From the NCBI RefSeq assembly GCF_028561335.1, contig NZ_JAQQTG010000048.1:1-64000 (forward strand): a stretch of DNA of 64,000 nucleotides, read 5' to 3'. The translations under genes were made by a program, and so were the position numbers. Below are positions 1-6,370 of this stretch, piece after piece. The notes beneath the pieces are model-generated. The model made no database searches. It was not told where the DNA came from and saw nothing but the letters and a program-made list of their open reading frames with translations. Numbering within the stretch: position 1 is the first letter of the stretch; the number at the start of each line of letters is the position of its first letter. The DNA is from Aequorivita todarodis. GTDB lineage: Bacteria > Bacteroidota > Bacteroidia > Flavobacteriales > Flavobacteriaceae.

Positions 1-113
1 CAAACAGGCACCGCCCCAAGTGGGGGTTTTGCGGTCCCACAGCCCAAAAACCGTGTTTTCACCTTTGCGGACATTCCCGGACTTTTTTTGGGATATGCTC
101 TCTTGCCCAACTG
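1..113. other. Edge of a further cassette, no supported gene
   Basis: This stretch lies left of the first complete cassette-boundary palindrome and is probably the end of another cassette cut by the window edge. A minus-strand reading frame starting at an ATG at 74 stays open to the edge (24 codons), but I do not recognise it. GC-rich inverted pieces (ACCGCCCC...GGGG...GCGGT, 10-37) suggest a folded structure rather than coding sequence. Confidence 0.3.
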
Positions 114-248
114 GCCCACAACGGTCTTGTGTATGGCTCGTTGCGGAAAATCAGCTATGATTTTCCGCCGAAACCGAAAGATAGCAAATTGCAATGAATT
201 CCGATTAGGAATTCAGCCGCAATGAGCTATACACGTTGTTGCCACACG
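114..248. repeat. attC-like cassette boundary site A
   Basis: Imperfect palindrome of about 135 bases. The left arm TGTGTATGGCTCGTTGCGG (129-147) pairs with the right arm CCGCAATGAGCTATACACG near 217-235, with G.T wobbles when the plus strand folds. Two inner hairpins are visible: AAAATCA/TGATTTT and AATTCC/GGAATT. The outer cores are ...CACAAC at the left and GTTGCCACA at 238-246. The right core is the reverse complement of the left core of site B (TGTGGCAAC), as expected for the two ends of one integron-type cassette. By analogy with integrons this is the recombination site; that is inference. Confidence 0.75.
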
Positions 249-252
249 TTTT

Positions 253-603
253 TTATTCCGTTGTTTGTTTTTCCAGTATTTTTTCTCTAAACCTTGAGAT
301 AAAACCAACAACCTTTCTTTTTTCAGTCGTCCATTTCCCATTATATCTTTTATTACCTTTATCATAATCGTGCTGTAATTCACCACCTAAATCCGCCAGA
401 TAAATATCCAAGTCCATTTTAATTGAATGTAGCCAAGGGTCGAATTCATTATTTTGTTGTCTAATCTGTTTTACTAAATCCAAAAGAGTATTTCCAGCTC
501 GTTCCAAACTGTATATACTTGGTGTTTTTAAAAACTCGCCTTCAAATAGCTCTTTTTTAATAGGTTTTAATTTCTCGTCAAAATCCTCAATTGTTATATT
601 CAT
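253..603 (-). CDS. Hypothetical cassette protein (116 aa)
   Basis: I do not recognise this protein. It is 116 residues long, charged and mostly helical by composition, without a signal peptide or membrane segment, so probably cytosolic. It begins MNITIEDFDEKLKPIKKELF and ends in a lysine/arginine-rich stretch (RFREKILEKQTTE). It is the second gene of the cassette between sites A and B, 89 bases after the trypco2-like gene. A -7-like TATCTTTG lies 16-30 bases before the start on the minus strand, so it may have its own promoter. Its stop is only a few bases from site A, the compact layout usual for integron cassettes. Confidence 0.7.
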   Translation of the reverse strand: MNITIEDFDEKLKPIKKELFEGEFLKTPSIYSLERAGNTLLDLVKQIRQQNNEFDPWLHSIKMDLDIYLADLGGELQHDYDKGNKRYNGKWTTEKRKVVGFISRFREKILEKQTTE

Positions 604-625
604 AGCCTTTCTATTTTATATAGAA

Positions 626-633
626 CAAAGATA
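626..633 (-). promoter_or_regulatory. Probable -7 element inside a cassette
   Basis: On the minus strand the sequence reads TATCTTTG, matching TAnnTTTG of Bacteroidota promoters, 22 bases before the ATG at 603. No convincing -33 TTTG is seen 19-21 bases further up, so the call is tentative. Confidence 0.4.
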
Positions 634-692
634 TGAAAAATATCAATACAATAGTTTTTGCCTATAGCTCTCTTAAAGTTTATTTGTCAAAA

Positions 693-1058
693 CTATTTAT
701 CCCCTTGATGTGGAAGAGCCACTTTTAAACTGAACTTTATTCGGGACGTTGTTTCGTTAGTCAAATTTTCAGAAGTTGAAGCGCCCAAATTCAGAACTTG
801 AATTTTAAGTCCGCCACCTATTTTGCTGTTTTCTTCATTAGAAGCAGTTACAGCAACGTCAAAATCCACAGTTGTTAAATGTCTTCTGCCATCTTTACCA
901 TCCTTTCTCCAAATAGAAGTTGTTTGGTCGTGGTCTTCTATTCGTTCCATTATGACTGGATTTATTATTGCTCCATTCGATTCGGCAAATTCCTTTGTAT
1001 CATTAACAGACTTAATAATCGATTTCAAGGTTGTGGTAATAAATTGGTCTAATTCCAT
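693..1058 (-). CDS. Trypco2-like small protein in a cassette
   Basis: The 121-residue product starts at the ATG at 1058; a TTG four codons earlier is less likely because it lies against the cassette boundary. The C-terminal half has the pattern GGGLKIQVLNLGAST followed by SRIKFSLKVALP, which resembles the trypsin-co-occurring domain 2 (trypco2) of bacterial conflict-related proteins: a beta-rich domain with a GG-x-[KV]-x-V-x-[NV] strand and a final K-[FL]-[ST] strand. The N-terminal 40 residues (MELDQFITTTLKSIIKSV) look like the amphipathic helix that precedes this domain. The biochemical role is unknown. It is the first gene of the cassette between sites A and B, with the 116-aa gene downstream. 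The family assignment is from memory and moderate. Confidence 0.6.
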   Translation of the reverse strand: MELDQFITTTLKSIIKSVNDTKEFAESNGAIINPVIMERIEDHDQTTSIWRKDGKDGRRHLTTVDFDVAVTASNEENSKIGGGLKIQVLNLGASTSENLTNETTSRIKFSLKVALPHQGDK

Positions 1059-1073
1059 ATGTTTTCTCAAATG

Positions 1074-1208
1074 TGTGGCAACGTAATTGTGTATGGCTCG
1101 TTGCGTAAAATGTCCAACGGACTTTTACGCCGTAACCGAAAGATAGCAAATTGTAATGAATTCCGATTAGGAATTCAGCCGCAATGAGCTATACACGGTG
1201 TTAGCCAC
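1074..1208. repeat. attC-like cassette boundary site B
   Basis: 135 bases, nearly identical to site A over TGTGTATGGCTCGTTGCG and over the right half (ATAGCAAATTG, ATTCCGATTAGGAAT, CAATGAGCTATACACG). The inner left hairpin differs (GTAAAA...TTTTAC). The left core is TGTGGCAAC (1074-1082) and the right core GTTAGCCAC (1200-1208). The right core matches the left core of site C. The stop codon of the adjacent COX1-motif gene (TAA, 1203-1201 on the minus strand) is made from this core. Confidence 0.8.
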
Positions 1209-1641
1209 TGGTTTTATTTTTCTTTTTTATTAATACGTAAATAATATTAATCGGAAAAATAAGCTGTCCGACAATTATAAGCAAGATAATCAGAGTGATA
1301 ACTAAAGTCAGATTATTATTGAATTCATATTCCATAATTTCAGTCCGATAAAATTTGGTTAAAATCCAGACAATTAAAGTTCCGCCAAAAGTCAGTCCAA
1401 TGTGAGTCCAATTTAGCCATTTTGATAGTTTTCTATCCGCTTTTATCATAATCCAATATCCAATTCCAATTATTCCAAACAATATTGATATCAGCGTTGT
1501 TAAATGTAAATAAGCAATCACATAATATGTGTCGTGAACATTTATGTCCAATACTGCATCACCGCTCAAAATTCCAATTAGCATTATAATTGGAATAGCG
1601 AGTAAAAAAATCAGATGTGGTTTATTAGTCAGGAATTTCAT
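1201..1641 (-). CDS. Small 4-TM protein with COX1 HDTYY motif
   Basis: Predicted inner-membrane protein of 146 residues with four hydrophobic helices (about 9-28, 40-67, 77-97, 112-138). Residues about 36-50 read HDTYYVIAYLHLTTL, close to the helix VII/VIII motif of cytochrome oxidase subunit I (HDTYYVVAHFHYVL). The position of the haem a3 ligand is Tyr here and that of the haem a ligand is still His. It cannot be an oxidase: the protein has only four helices and no copper-site motif. It may be a haem-binding relic or a mimic; no function is claimed. It is the second gene of a two-gene cassette (sites B-C), 21 bases after the SUKH-like gene, and its stop codon lies in the site B core. Confidence 0.65.
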   Translation of the reverse strand: MKFLTNKPHLIFLLAIPIIMLIGILSGDAVLDINVHDTYYVIAYLHLTTLISILFGIIGIGYWIMIKADRKLSKWLNWTHIGLTFGGTLIVWILTKFYRTEIMEYEFNNNLTLVITLIILLIIVGQLIFPINIIYVLIKKKNKTSG

Positions 1642-1662
1642 TTTCCTTTTTAAGCTGCTTTT

Positions 1663-2040
1663 TTATTCAATATAATCGTTCACGTCATCTTCAGGAATCC
1701 ATTCTTTCATTTCTGGCAAAACTCTTTTTTGCATAAATTCAAAAAAATCCAAATGTTCAGATTCGATAATATCCCAACCTTTCACATTTGTCCCGAATGA
1801 AGGATGAAAGACTATTATATTTTCTTTTACTTTTCCGTTTACAATTTCAAATCCAACAAAGGTGTCCATATCTTGCCTGCGTCCGAAAGTCAGAACTTCT
1901 CGATTCTGCTCGCATTCAATTTTAAATCTTTCGTTGATTGATGAATTAGGATTAATTTCCGTTTCAAAATTCCAAGGAATGAATTGGGTTAAATTCAGTT
2001 TTGCAAACCAATTATATGAATTAGGTATTTCGTAGTTCAT
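1663..2040 (-). CDS. SUKH/SMI1-like cassette protein (tentative)
   Basis: The start is placed at the ATG at 2040 because the longer frame would run through site C. The product has 125 residues and is acidic and cytosolic. It has aromatic-rich strands (SYNWFAKLNLTQFIPWNF near the N-terminus, DTFVGFEIVNGKV, IIVFHPSF) and ends in an acidic tail (WIPEDDVNDYIE). The strand order followed by FFEFMQKRVLPEMKEW recalls SUKH (SMI1/KNR4-like) proteins, which are often immunity proteins or cassette cargo, but the similarity is only suggestive. It starts about 15 bases from the site C core, leaving almost no room for a promoter within the cassette. Confidence 0.6.
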   Translation of the reverse strand: MNYEIPNSYNWFAKLNLTQFIPWNFETEINPNSSINERFKIECEQNREVLTFGRRQDMDTFVGFEIVNGKVKENIIVFHPSFGTNVKGWDIIESEHLDFFEFMQKRVLPEMKEWIPEDDVNDYIE

Positions 2041-2054
2041 CTGTTTCTTCAACT

Positions 2055-2190
2055 TGTGGCTAACGTTTGGTGTATGATTAGGTGCGTGGCTAGCGACTAA
2101 TTTAGTAAACAAATACGAACCCGAAAAAATTCCGCAGGAATTTTCCAAGTACGCACTAGCCAAAGCAATTAATTATACACGGTGTTGGGC
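2055..2190. repeat. attC-like cassette boundary site C
   Basis: Diverged from A and B but with the same plan. The left core is TGTGGCTAAC (2055-2064) followed by GTTTGGTGTATGATTA. The right part is AATTATACACGGTGTTGGGC ending at 2190. The inner arm GTGCGTGGCTAGCGACTAA at 2082-2100 pairs with GTACGCACTAGCCAAAG near 2149-2165, and a further hairpin is AAATTCC..GGAATTTT. The right core GTTGGGCA matches the left core of site D (TGCCCAAC). Confidence 0.75.
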
Positions 2191-2243
2191 AATCGTTTTT
2201 TGTTATTGTAAAAATACTATTATCTTTTTTTAAAAGGATTAAA

Positions 2244-3641
2244 TTATAGCGGACAGAAAGAAACTAAAATAGATTGAATAATAAATAGGATGATAAAAGG
2301 TAAAACTAAATAGCCCATAATATCACGTGCTTGTATTTTAATACCCGTCGCCATTATTGGTAATACAAGTAACAAGTAAAAAGGTTGTAATAAATTACTT
2401 AAGCTTTCTCCATACGCTACAGATAAAGAGGCTCTTGCAATCATTGCAGTAATTTCTTCTGCAGGTAATCCAACACCTATTTCTTTTACGGCATTAATTA
2501 TACTTGGGCCTACCACGGCAAATTCACCTCCAGCCGATGGAATTGCAAAATTGGCGATGCCTCCGGTTAAATACGCGAAAAAAGGATAAGAATTCACACT
2601 CGCTTGTGATCCTAATATTTGTCCAAGTTTTTCACCTAACCCTGTATATAACATAATACCCATAATGCCAGCATAAAAAGGGTACTGAAATAATATTCCA
2701 GAAATATTACTACTTGCTTGCTTCATTGAAATAACATAGCGCATCGGTGTTTTATGCAGAAGTAAACCAAGAATAAGGAATATGAAAATCATGATATTAA
2801 AATTCAAATCAAATCCTTTTGTTATAAAATGATAAAAGATATAAACAAAGCCCATTAAAACAATGATCATCTGAAGGATTACGCTATTATTCAACTTGTC
2901 AGAATATGATTTAAATGGCAATTTTGAACTTAAAGCCTCTTCTTTTATAGTTTGAGTACTTGAAGATTCTTTAACGATCATTAAATCTGTTATTTCTTTA
3001 TTATGTGTGTCCCTAGGTCGTAGAAAAAGTAAAATCAATGGTGTTGCAATAAGCAGTGTAATGATCATTGTAATATTTAAGATTGACCCCAAGGTATAAG
3101 AGGTTGGAATAACTTCAGTCAATACATCAGATTTAATCAAAAAATTATTTTCTGTATTTAAAAGTAAAGGAATCGAACTTGATAACCCTGAAACCCAACT
3201 GCCACTTGAAATATAAACACACGCAATCAAAAAAGGATAGTTAATCCCTTTAACTCGTAATGCCAATTCTCTTGCTAAAACACAGGTAATAACGATCCAT
3301 CCAAAACTTACAAGGGTTAATAATAAACCGATTAAAACAACTAAAAAGTATACCTGTTTTGGAGAATTAATATGTCGAGCAATGGAATCTATTCCACTTT
3401 TAATTATAGGAGACAACGCGATGCTGAATCCAGTAATAATAATTAAAATAATTTGCATCGCAAACCCTAATAAATCAAAAAATCCATCATACCATGAGGT
3501 TATGATTTTTATTGGTGTGGTGTCTATCCAAAGAAAAGCTCCAAGAGCGGTTATAAGAGTTAAGAGTATTGCAAAAACAAATGCATTTGGCATATATTTT
3601 AAAAATAGATGCGTTAGTTTTTTTCCAAGTTTTTCAATCAT
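2244..3641 (-). CDS. AtoE-type short-chain fatty acid transporter
   Basis: Polytopic inner-membrane transporter of 465 residues in the short-chain fatty acid transporter (AtoE, SCFA_trans) family, expected to move acetoacetate- or butyrate-like acids. There are about a dozen hydrophobic segments. Near residue 370 the motif PSAGGEFAVVGPSIINA corresponds to the family signature around PSGG-x-[WF]-A-V-x-GP. The start MIEKLGKKLTHLFLKYMP at 3641 fits the family N-terminus; the longer frame upstream would read through site D. It fills a whole cassette (sites C-D) on its own. At about 1.4 kb of coding sequence it is large cargo for an integron-type cassette. Substrate is inferred from family only. 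Confidence 0.85.
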   Translation of the reverse strand: MIEKLGKKLTHLFLKYMPNAFVFAILLTLITALGAFLWIDTTPIKIITSWYDGFFDLLGFAMQIILIIITGFSIALSPIIKSGIDSIARHINSPKQVYFLVVLIGLLLTLVSFGWIVITCVLARELALRVKGINYPFLIACVYISSGSWVSGLSSSIPLLLNTENNFLIKSDVLTEVIPTSYTLGSILNITMIITLLIATPLILLFLRPRDTHNKEITDLMIVKESSSTQTIKEEALSSKLPFKSYSDKLNNSVILQMIIVLMGFVYIFYHFITKGFDLNFNIMIFIFLILGLLLHKTPMRYVISMKQASSNISGILFQYPFYAGIMGIMLYTGLGEKLGQILGSQASVNSYPFFAYLTGGIANFAIPSAGGEFAVVGPSIINAVKEIGVGLPAEEITAMIARASLSVAYGESLSNLLQPFYLLLVLPIMATGIKIQARDIMGYLVLPFIILFIIQSILVSFCPL

Positions 3642-3656
3642 ATTTAACTTATAAAT

Positions 3657-3794
3657 GGTGCCCAACGTGTTTGTATAAGGAAAGTTGCGTGTTTGTGTGC
3701 GAGGATTTTCCGAAGGAAAATCAGAAGCTAGCAAACGAGCAATTAACTTTGGTTTAGCTAAAACTAGCAATTTTTTTTATACGGTGTTAGCCAC
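3657..3794. repeat. attC-like cassette boundary site D
   Basis: 138 bases. The left core is GGTGCCCAAC (3657-3666) followed by GTGTTTGTATAAGGAAAGTTGCG. The right part is CAATTAACTTTGG...TTTTATACGGTGTTAGCCAC ending at 3794. The inner hairpin is GATTTTCC..GGAAAATC (3704-3723), with a CTAGCAA pair. The right core GTTAGCCAC matches the left core of site E. The diverged arms still keep TGTATA/TATAC and AAC/GTT at the same spacing as A-C. Confidence 0.75.
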
Positions 3795-3809
3795 TGGCTT
3801 TTTTTTTCG

Positions 3810-4286
3810 TTAATACTCTAATTCAATTCCATATTCACTGGCTTTTGAAGATAAAGATATTACTTTCTCGTTATATTTATCTTCCATTCCAAGTTCAGAA
3901 ATTCCATTTATTGCATTGTCAAACATTTTTTCTAATGCTATATAATAATTCTCATCCCAATATCCAAAATCCTCAATAATTTCTAGGCAACAGCTTACAT
4001 AATGTAATTCCAATTCAATATTGAGTTCTGTGATATTCATTTTGCGAACTGTGCGAATTATTTTTCGAGCCTCAGTCTCACGTAAATCCATATTTCTCCC
4101 ATTTGGATAAATATATCTTTCGATTTCTTTTTTATATTTTTCAGTTAGCTGTTCAATATCACCTGTGGTGAATATGTTCAAGTAGTTTTTTGCATCAGGA
4201 ATTTTTTTATACATCTCTAAAATCAGTTTAATGATTTCAGTTTTGTTCATTTGATTTAATTCCTTTTTCAATTCTCTAAGTGCCAT
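3810..4286 (-). CDS. DUF6155 family protein
   Basis: The start MALRELKKELNQMNKTEIIK at the ATG at 4286 matches the usual N-terminus of the DUF6155 family (M-[SA]-L-[RK]-x-LKK-x-L-x-x-[LM]). The longer upstream frame runs into site E and is rejected. The product is 158 residues, all-helical and cytosolic, with the family's YKKIPDAKNYLNIF segment near residue 30 and a C-terminal set of helices. Function is unknown. It is the only gene of the cassette between sites D and E, the one next to the recombinase, which in integrons is the most recently acquired position. The start is about 35 bases after the site E core. Confidence 0.8.
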   Translation of the reverse strand: MALRELKKELNQMNKTEIIKLILEMYKKIPDAKNYLNIFTTGDIEQLTEKYKKEIERYIYPNGRNMDLRETEARKIIRTVRKMNITELNIELELHYVSCCLEIIEDFGYWDENYYIALEKMFDNAINGISELGMEDKYNEKVISLSSKASEYGIELEY

Positions 4287-4317
4287 ATTTAGCTCTAATG
4301 TTGTTGTTTTTCCCAGC

Positions 4318-4382
4318 TTGTGGCTAACATGTTTATAAACAACATGGCAATTGCGTTTATACCGCACATGTACACCATGCTA
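4318..4382. repeat. attI-like site E next to the recombinase
   Basis: Short (about 65-base) site between the last cassette and the 3' end of the recombinase gene. It has the conserved core TTGTGGCTAAC (4318-4328) but lacks the long foldable arms of sites A-D. Instead there is a 7-base inverted pair TTTATAAAC / GTTTATA (4332-4340 / 4355-4361) around ACATGGCAATTGC, and the pieces ACATG/CATGT. It resembles a simple Xer-type core site and is the candidate attI equivalent. The recombinase stop codon (4380-4382) abuts it. Confidence 0.55.
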
Positions 4383-5516
4383 TTTCAGTTTGTTTTTATC
4401 AAATGTAACCGATTCGTACAACGTATCCAAAGGACTCTTTAATGTTTTGTTGTTTATGCCCAAAACGCGTGTGTAAACCTCCGTGGTTTTGGTACTGGCA
4501 TGGCCCAGCGCGCTTTGTATATACCGAATGTTAACACCCCGCTCCATCAAATGGGTCGCGAAACTGTGGCGTAGCGTATGTGGCGTACTCCAAGGGTTGC
4601 AATTGGTGGCCTTTACCGCGGTTCTAAATATTTGCTGAATGCTCGTGGCGCTATATTGGCCGCCATCTTGTCCCTCAAAGAGCCAATAACTGGGCTTGTG
4701 CTGTTTATAATAGGTTCGCAAGAGTTCCAAAAGCAGCGGACTCAAAACGGTATGCCGGTCTCGTTTGCCTTTGCTGTCTTTTATGAATATGTAGCCGTCC
4801 TCGCTCCTAATGTCTTTAACGCGGAGCCTTATTACTTCGCCAATCCGCAACCCTCCCCCGTAAATTACGTGCAGGATGGCCTTGTGTTTTATGTTGCTGG
4901 GATGGTTTATGATCAGCCGCACCTCTTCCACGCTCAGGACGTTGGGGAGGTCCTTGCTCTTTTTGGGGCGGGTAATGTTGTAGTATTCCCTCGGCATGCC
5001 CAGTGTGTGCTCATAATAGCACTTAATAGCATTGATGACCATATTCTGTTGCCGATCGCTTATTTTATATTTGGTGATAAGGTGAAAAACATAACCCTCA
5101 ATTTGTTCTTTGGTGATGGTTCTTAAATCTGCGGTTTCAAAATATTTAAAAAACTGCAGCAAACAGCTTTGATAGCTTCGGATGGTGCTGTTGCTATACC
5201 CTTTTAAAATCATTTTCTGGTTGCAGCTGTCCAGGGCTTCCTGTATTTTTTTGGAAGGGATAATCTCCGGCATTTTTGCAGGGGTTGCCTCATTTTCCAC
5301 AATCAGCTTTTTTCCAAAGAGCCGCTGCAATATTTTTATGTTTTCTTCGGTATTTACTATGCTCCACAGCTTTTGGTGATAATGGTAAAAGGTGCTGTCC
5401 AGTTTTTTAAAGGCTTCCCGTTCGGCCTTCAGCATATAAGGAATTTTAACCTTTATGCGTCCCGCATTGTTGCGCGGCCAATAGAGAATTATCGAGAGGT
5501 TTTCCGTGGTGTTCAT
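4380..5516 (-). CDS. IntI-like/Xer-type tyrosine recombinase
   Basis: Site-specific recombinase, 378 residues from the ATG at 5516 (a TTG nine codons earlier is possible). Numbering from that TTG, it has a SAM-like core-binding domain (about 95-180) and a catalytic domain with Arg233 (GLRIGE), Lys258/260, His322-x-x-Arg325 (HTLRH), His348 (LGHAS) and nucleophile Tyr357 (TTEVYTRV). The end GINNKTLKSPLDTL closely parallels the IntI end (...VRSPLDAL). The IntI-specific insertion before the HxLRH patch is missing: only GQDGGQYSATS joins the two patches. About 90 residues precede the core-binding domain, as an extra N-terminal domain. It is encoded in the same direction as the cassettes, at their edge. 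Role inferred: it recombines sites A-E. Confidence 0.85.
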   Translation of the reverse strand: MNTTENLSIILYWPRNNAGRIKVKIPYMLKAEREAFKKLDSTFYHYHQKLWSIVNTEENIKILQRLFGKKLIVENEATPAKMPEIIPSKKIQEALDSCNQKMILKGYSNSTIRSYQSCLLQFFKYFETADLRTITKEQIEGYVFHLITKYKISDRQQNMVINAIKCYYEHTLGMPREYYNITRPKKSKDLPNVLSVEEVRLIINHPSNIKHKAILHVIYGGGLRIGEVIRLRVKDIRSEDGYIFIKDSKGKRDRHTVLSPLLLELLRTYYKQHKPSYWLFEGQDGGQYSATSIQQIFRTAVKATNCNPWSTPHTLRHSFATHLMERGVNIRYIQSALGHASTKTTEVYTRVLGINNKTLKSPLDTLYESVTFDKNKLK

Positions 5517-5594
5517 TGCTGAAACGTTTTGAGCTATTCCCAAAATTAATCAAAATATTGACCCAAAAGAGGACCTGATATTGCAATAAAAGTG

Positions 5595-5626
5595 TTTATC
5601 CGTTAGGAACGAATAGTGTATATTTG
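5595..5626 (+). promoter_or_regulatory. Promoter of the zinc-ribbon gene
   Basis: TTTA (5595-5598), 20 bases, then TATATTTG (5619-5626), a good match to TTTG-N20-TAnnTTTG. The predicted start of transcription is near 5633, which rules out the earlier in-frame start at 5616 and supports the ATG at 5646. It lies in the divergent gap with the recombinase. Confidence 0.6.
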
Positions 5627-5645
5627 TAGGTATAGCTTAAAACCA

Positions 5646-6002
5646 ATGGACAGGAAATGCAAAATATGCGAAAAACCATTAAAAGGGCGTTCAGATAAAA
5701 TTTTCTGTTCCACCTACTGCAAAAACCAATACCACAAACACCTTCGGTATGCCGCAAAAAAGGCGGCCATTGAAATAAATGGTTACCTAAAGCGCAACTA
5801 TTCCATCTTATCCGAATTGTTGGGAAATAATAAAATGCAAATCAAGGTATATAGAAACGTACTCGAAAAAAAGAAATTCCGTTTTATGTATCATACCCAT
5901 TTCCACATCAACTCCCAAAACAAAATGTTCCACTATATTTATGATTTGGCCTGGATGAAATTTTCAGATGACGAAATCCTCATTGTCAAAAAAAGAAAGT
6001 AA
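5646..6002 (+). CDS. Zinc-ribbon protein beside the recombinase
   Basis: Small basic protein of 118 residues, starting MDRKCKICEKPLKGRSDKIF. Four cysteines C5-x2-C8-x12-C21-x3-C25 form a zinc-ribbon of the DUF2116-like type. The rest is lysine-rich and partly aromatic (FRFMYHTHFHINSQNKMFHY), ending in IVKKRK, and suits nucleic-acid binding. It is transcribed divergently from the recombinase with about 130 bases between them. Similar zinc-ribbon proteins are common in flavobacteria. A link to the recombinase is possible from position only; it might equally be an unrelated housekeeping gene marking the edge of the array. Confidence 0.7.
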   Translation: MDRKCKICEKPLKGRSDKIFCSTYCKNQYHKHLRYAAKKAAIEINGYLKRNYSILSELLGNNKMQIKVYRNVLEKKKFRFMYHTHFHINSQNKMFHYIYDLAWMKFSDDEILIVKKRK

Positions 6003-6370
6003 TATAAAACTGAAAATTCACAGATTCAAAGACACATCACCCTTTTTTACTTCCTTTTTGAAAACCATGCCTCTCGGTATGACACCATTGTATAACTAAT
6101 TCTCGCCGATGAAGCCGTTGGCGTACCTTGTTTGGCTGCCTTTTTGTCGTTTACGGGCTTGCGCGGCTACTGCTTTTTTTAAATTCCAAATTCCAAGAAA
6201 TCCAAACCTGCCTGTCGTACCTCTGGCAGGCAGGTTCCAAGATCCAAACCATTCAAAAAATACGGTTCCCCTCTTTCCCTCATCCAAACCCTCCATTCCC
6301 TCATTCCTTATTTTGCAGTTCTGTTATGTGCGGTAGTTTTACTTTAAGTTTAACACTAAAACCATATATT
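6003..6370. other. Intergenic region with a perfect 10-base inverted repeat
   Basis: No gene is supported in these 368 bases; overlapping frames have poor starts and proline/phenylalanine-rich low-complexity translations. The region holds AACCTGCCTG (6205-6214) and CAGGCAGGTT (6227-6236), a perfect inverted repeat in a background of repeated TTCCAA/ATCCAAA words. This type of short interspersed palindrome is common in Bacteroidota genomes. The promoter of the following gene should lie within the last 70 bases. Confidence 0.5.

Noticed and set aside
1201..1641. Cytochrome oxidase subunit I
   Set aside because: Only the HDTYY motif is shared; length, helix number and the other haem/copper ligands do not fit.
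114..4382. CRISPR array
   Set aside because: Repeats are long, imperfect palindromes about 0.5-1.6 kb apart with genes between them; no short regular spacers and no cas genes.
4578..5126. Open frame on the plus strand inside the recombinase gene
   Set aside because: It is the reverse reading of a clearly conserved tyrosine recombinase and has no recognisable protein pattern.
4380..5516. Classical integron integrase IntI
   Set aside because: The IntI-specific insertion before HxLRH is missing, so I call it IntI-like only.
6096..6296. Small minus-strand gene in the 6.0-6.37 kb gap
   Set aside because: No supporting family, poor start context and overlap with a palindromic repeat.
6128..6370. 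N-terminal extension of the vWA protein
   Set aside because: The added 81 residues are Phe/Pro-rich, cross an interspersed palindrome, and place a signal peptide in the middle of the protein. The ATG at 6371 starts a normal signal peptide.
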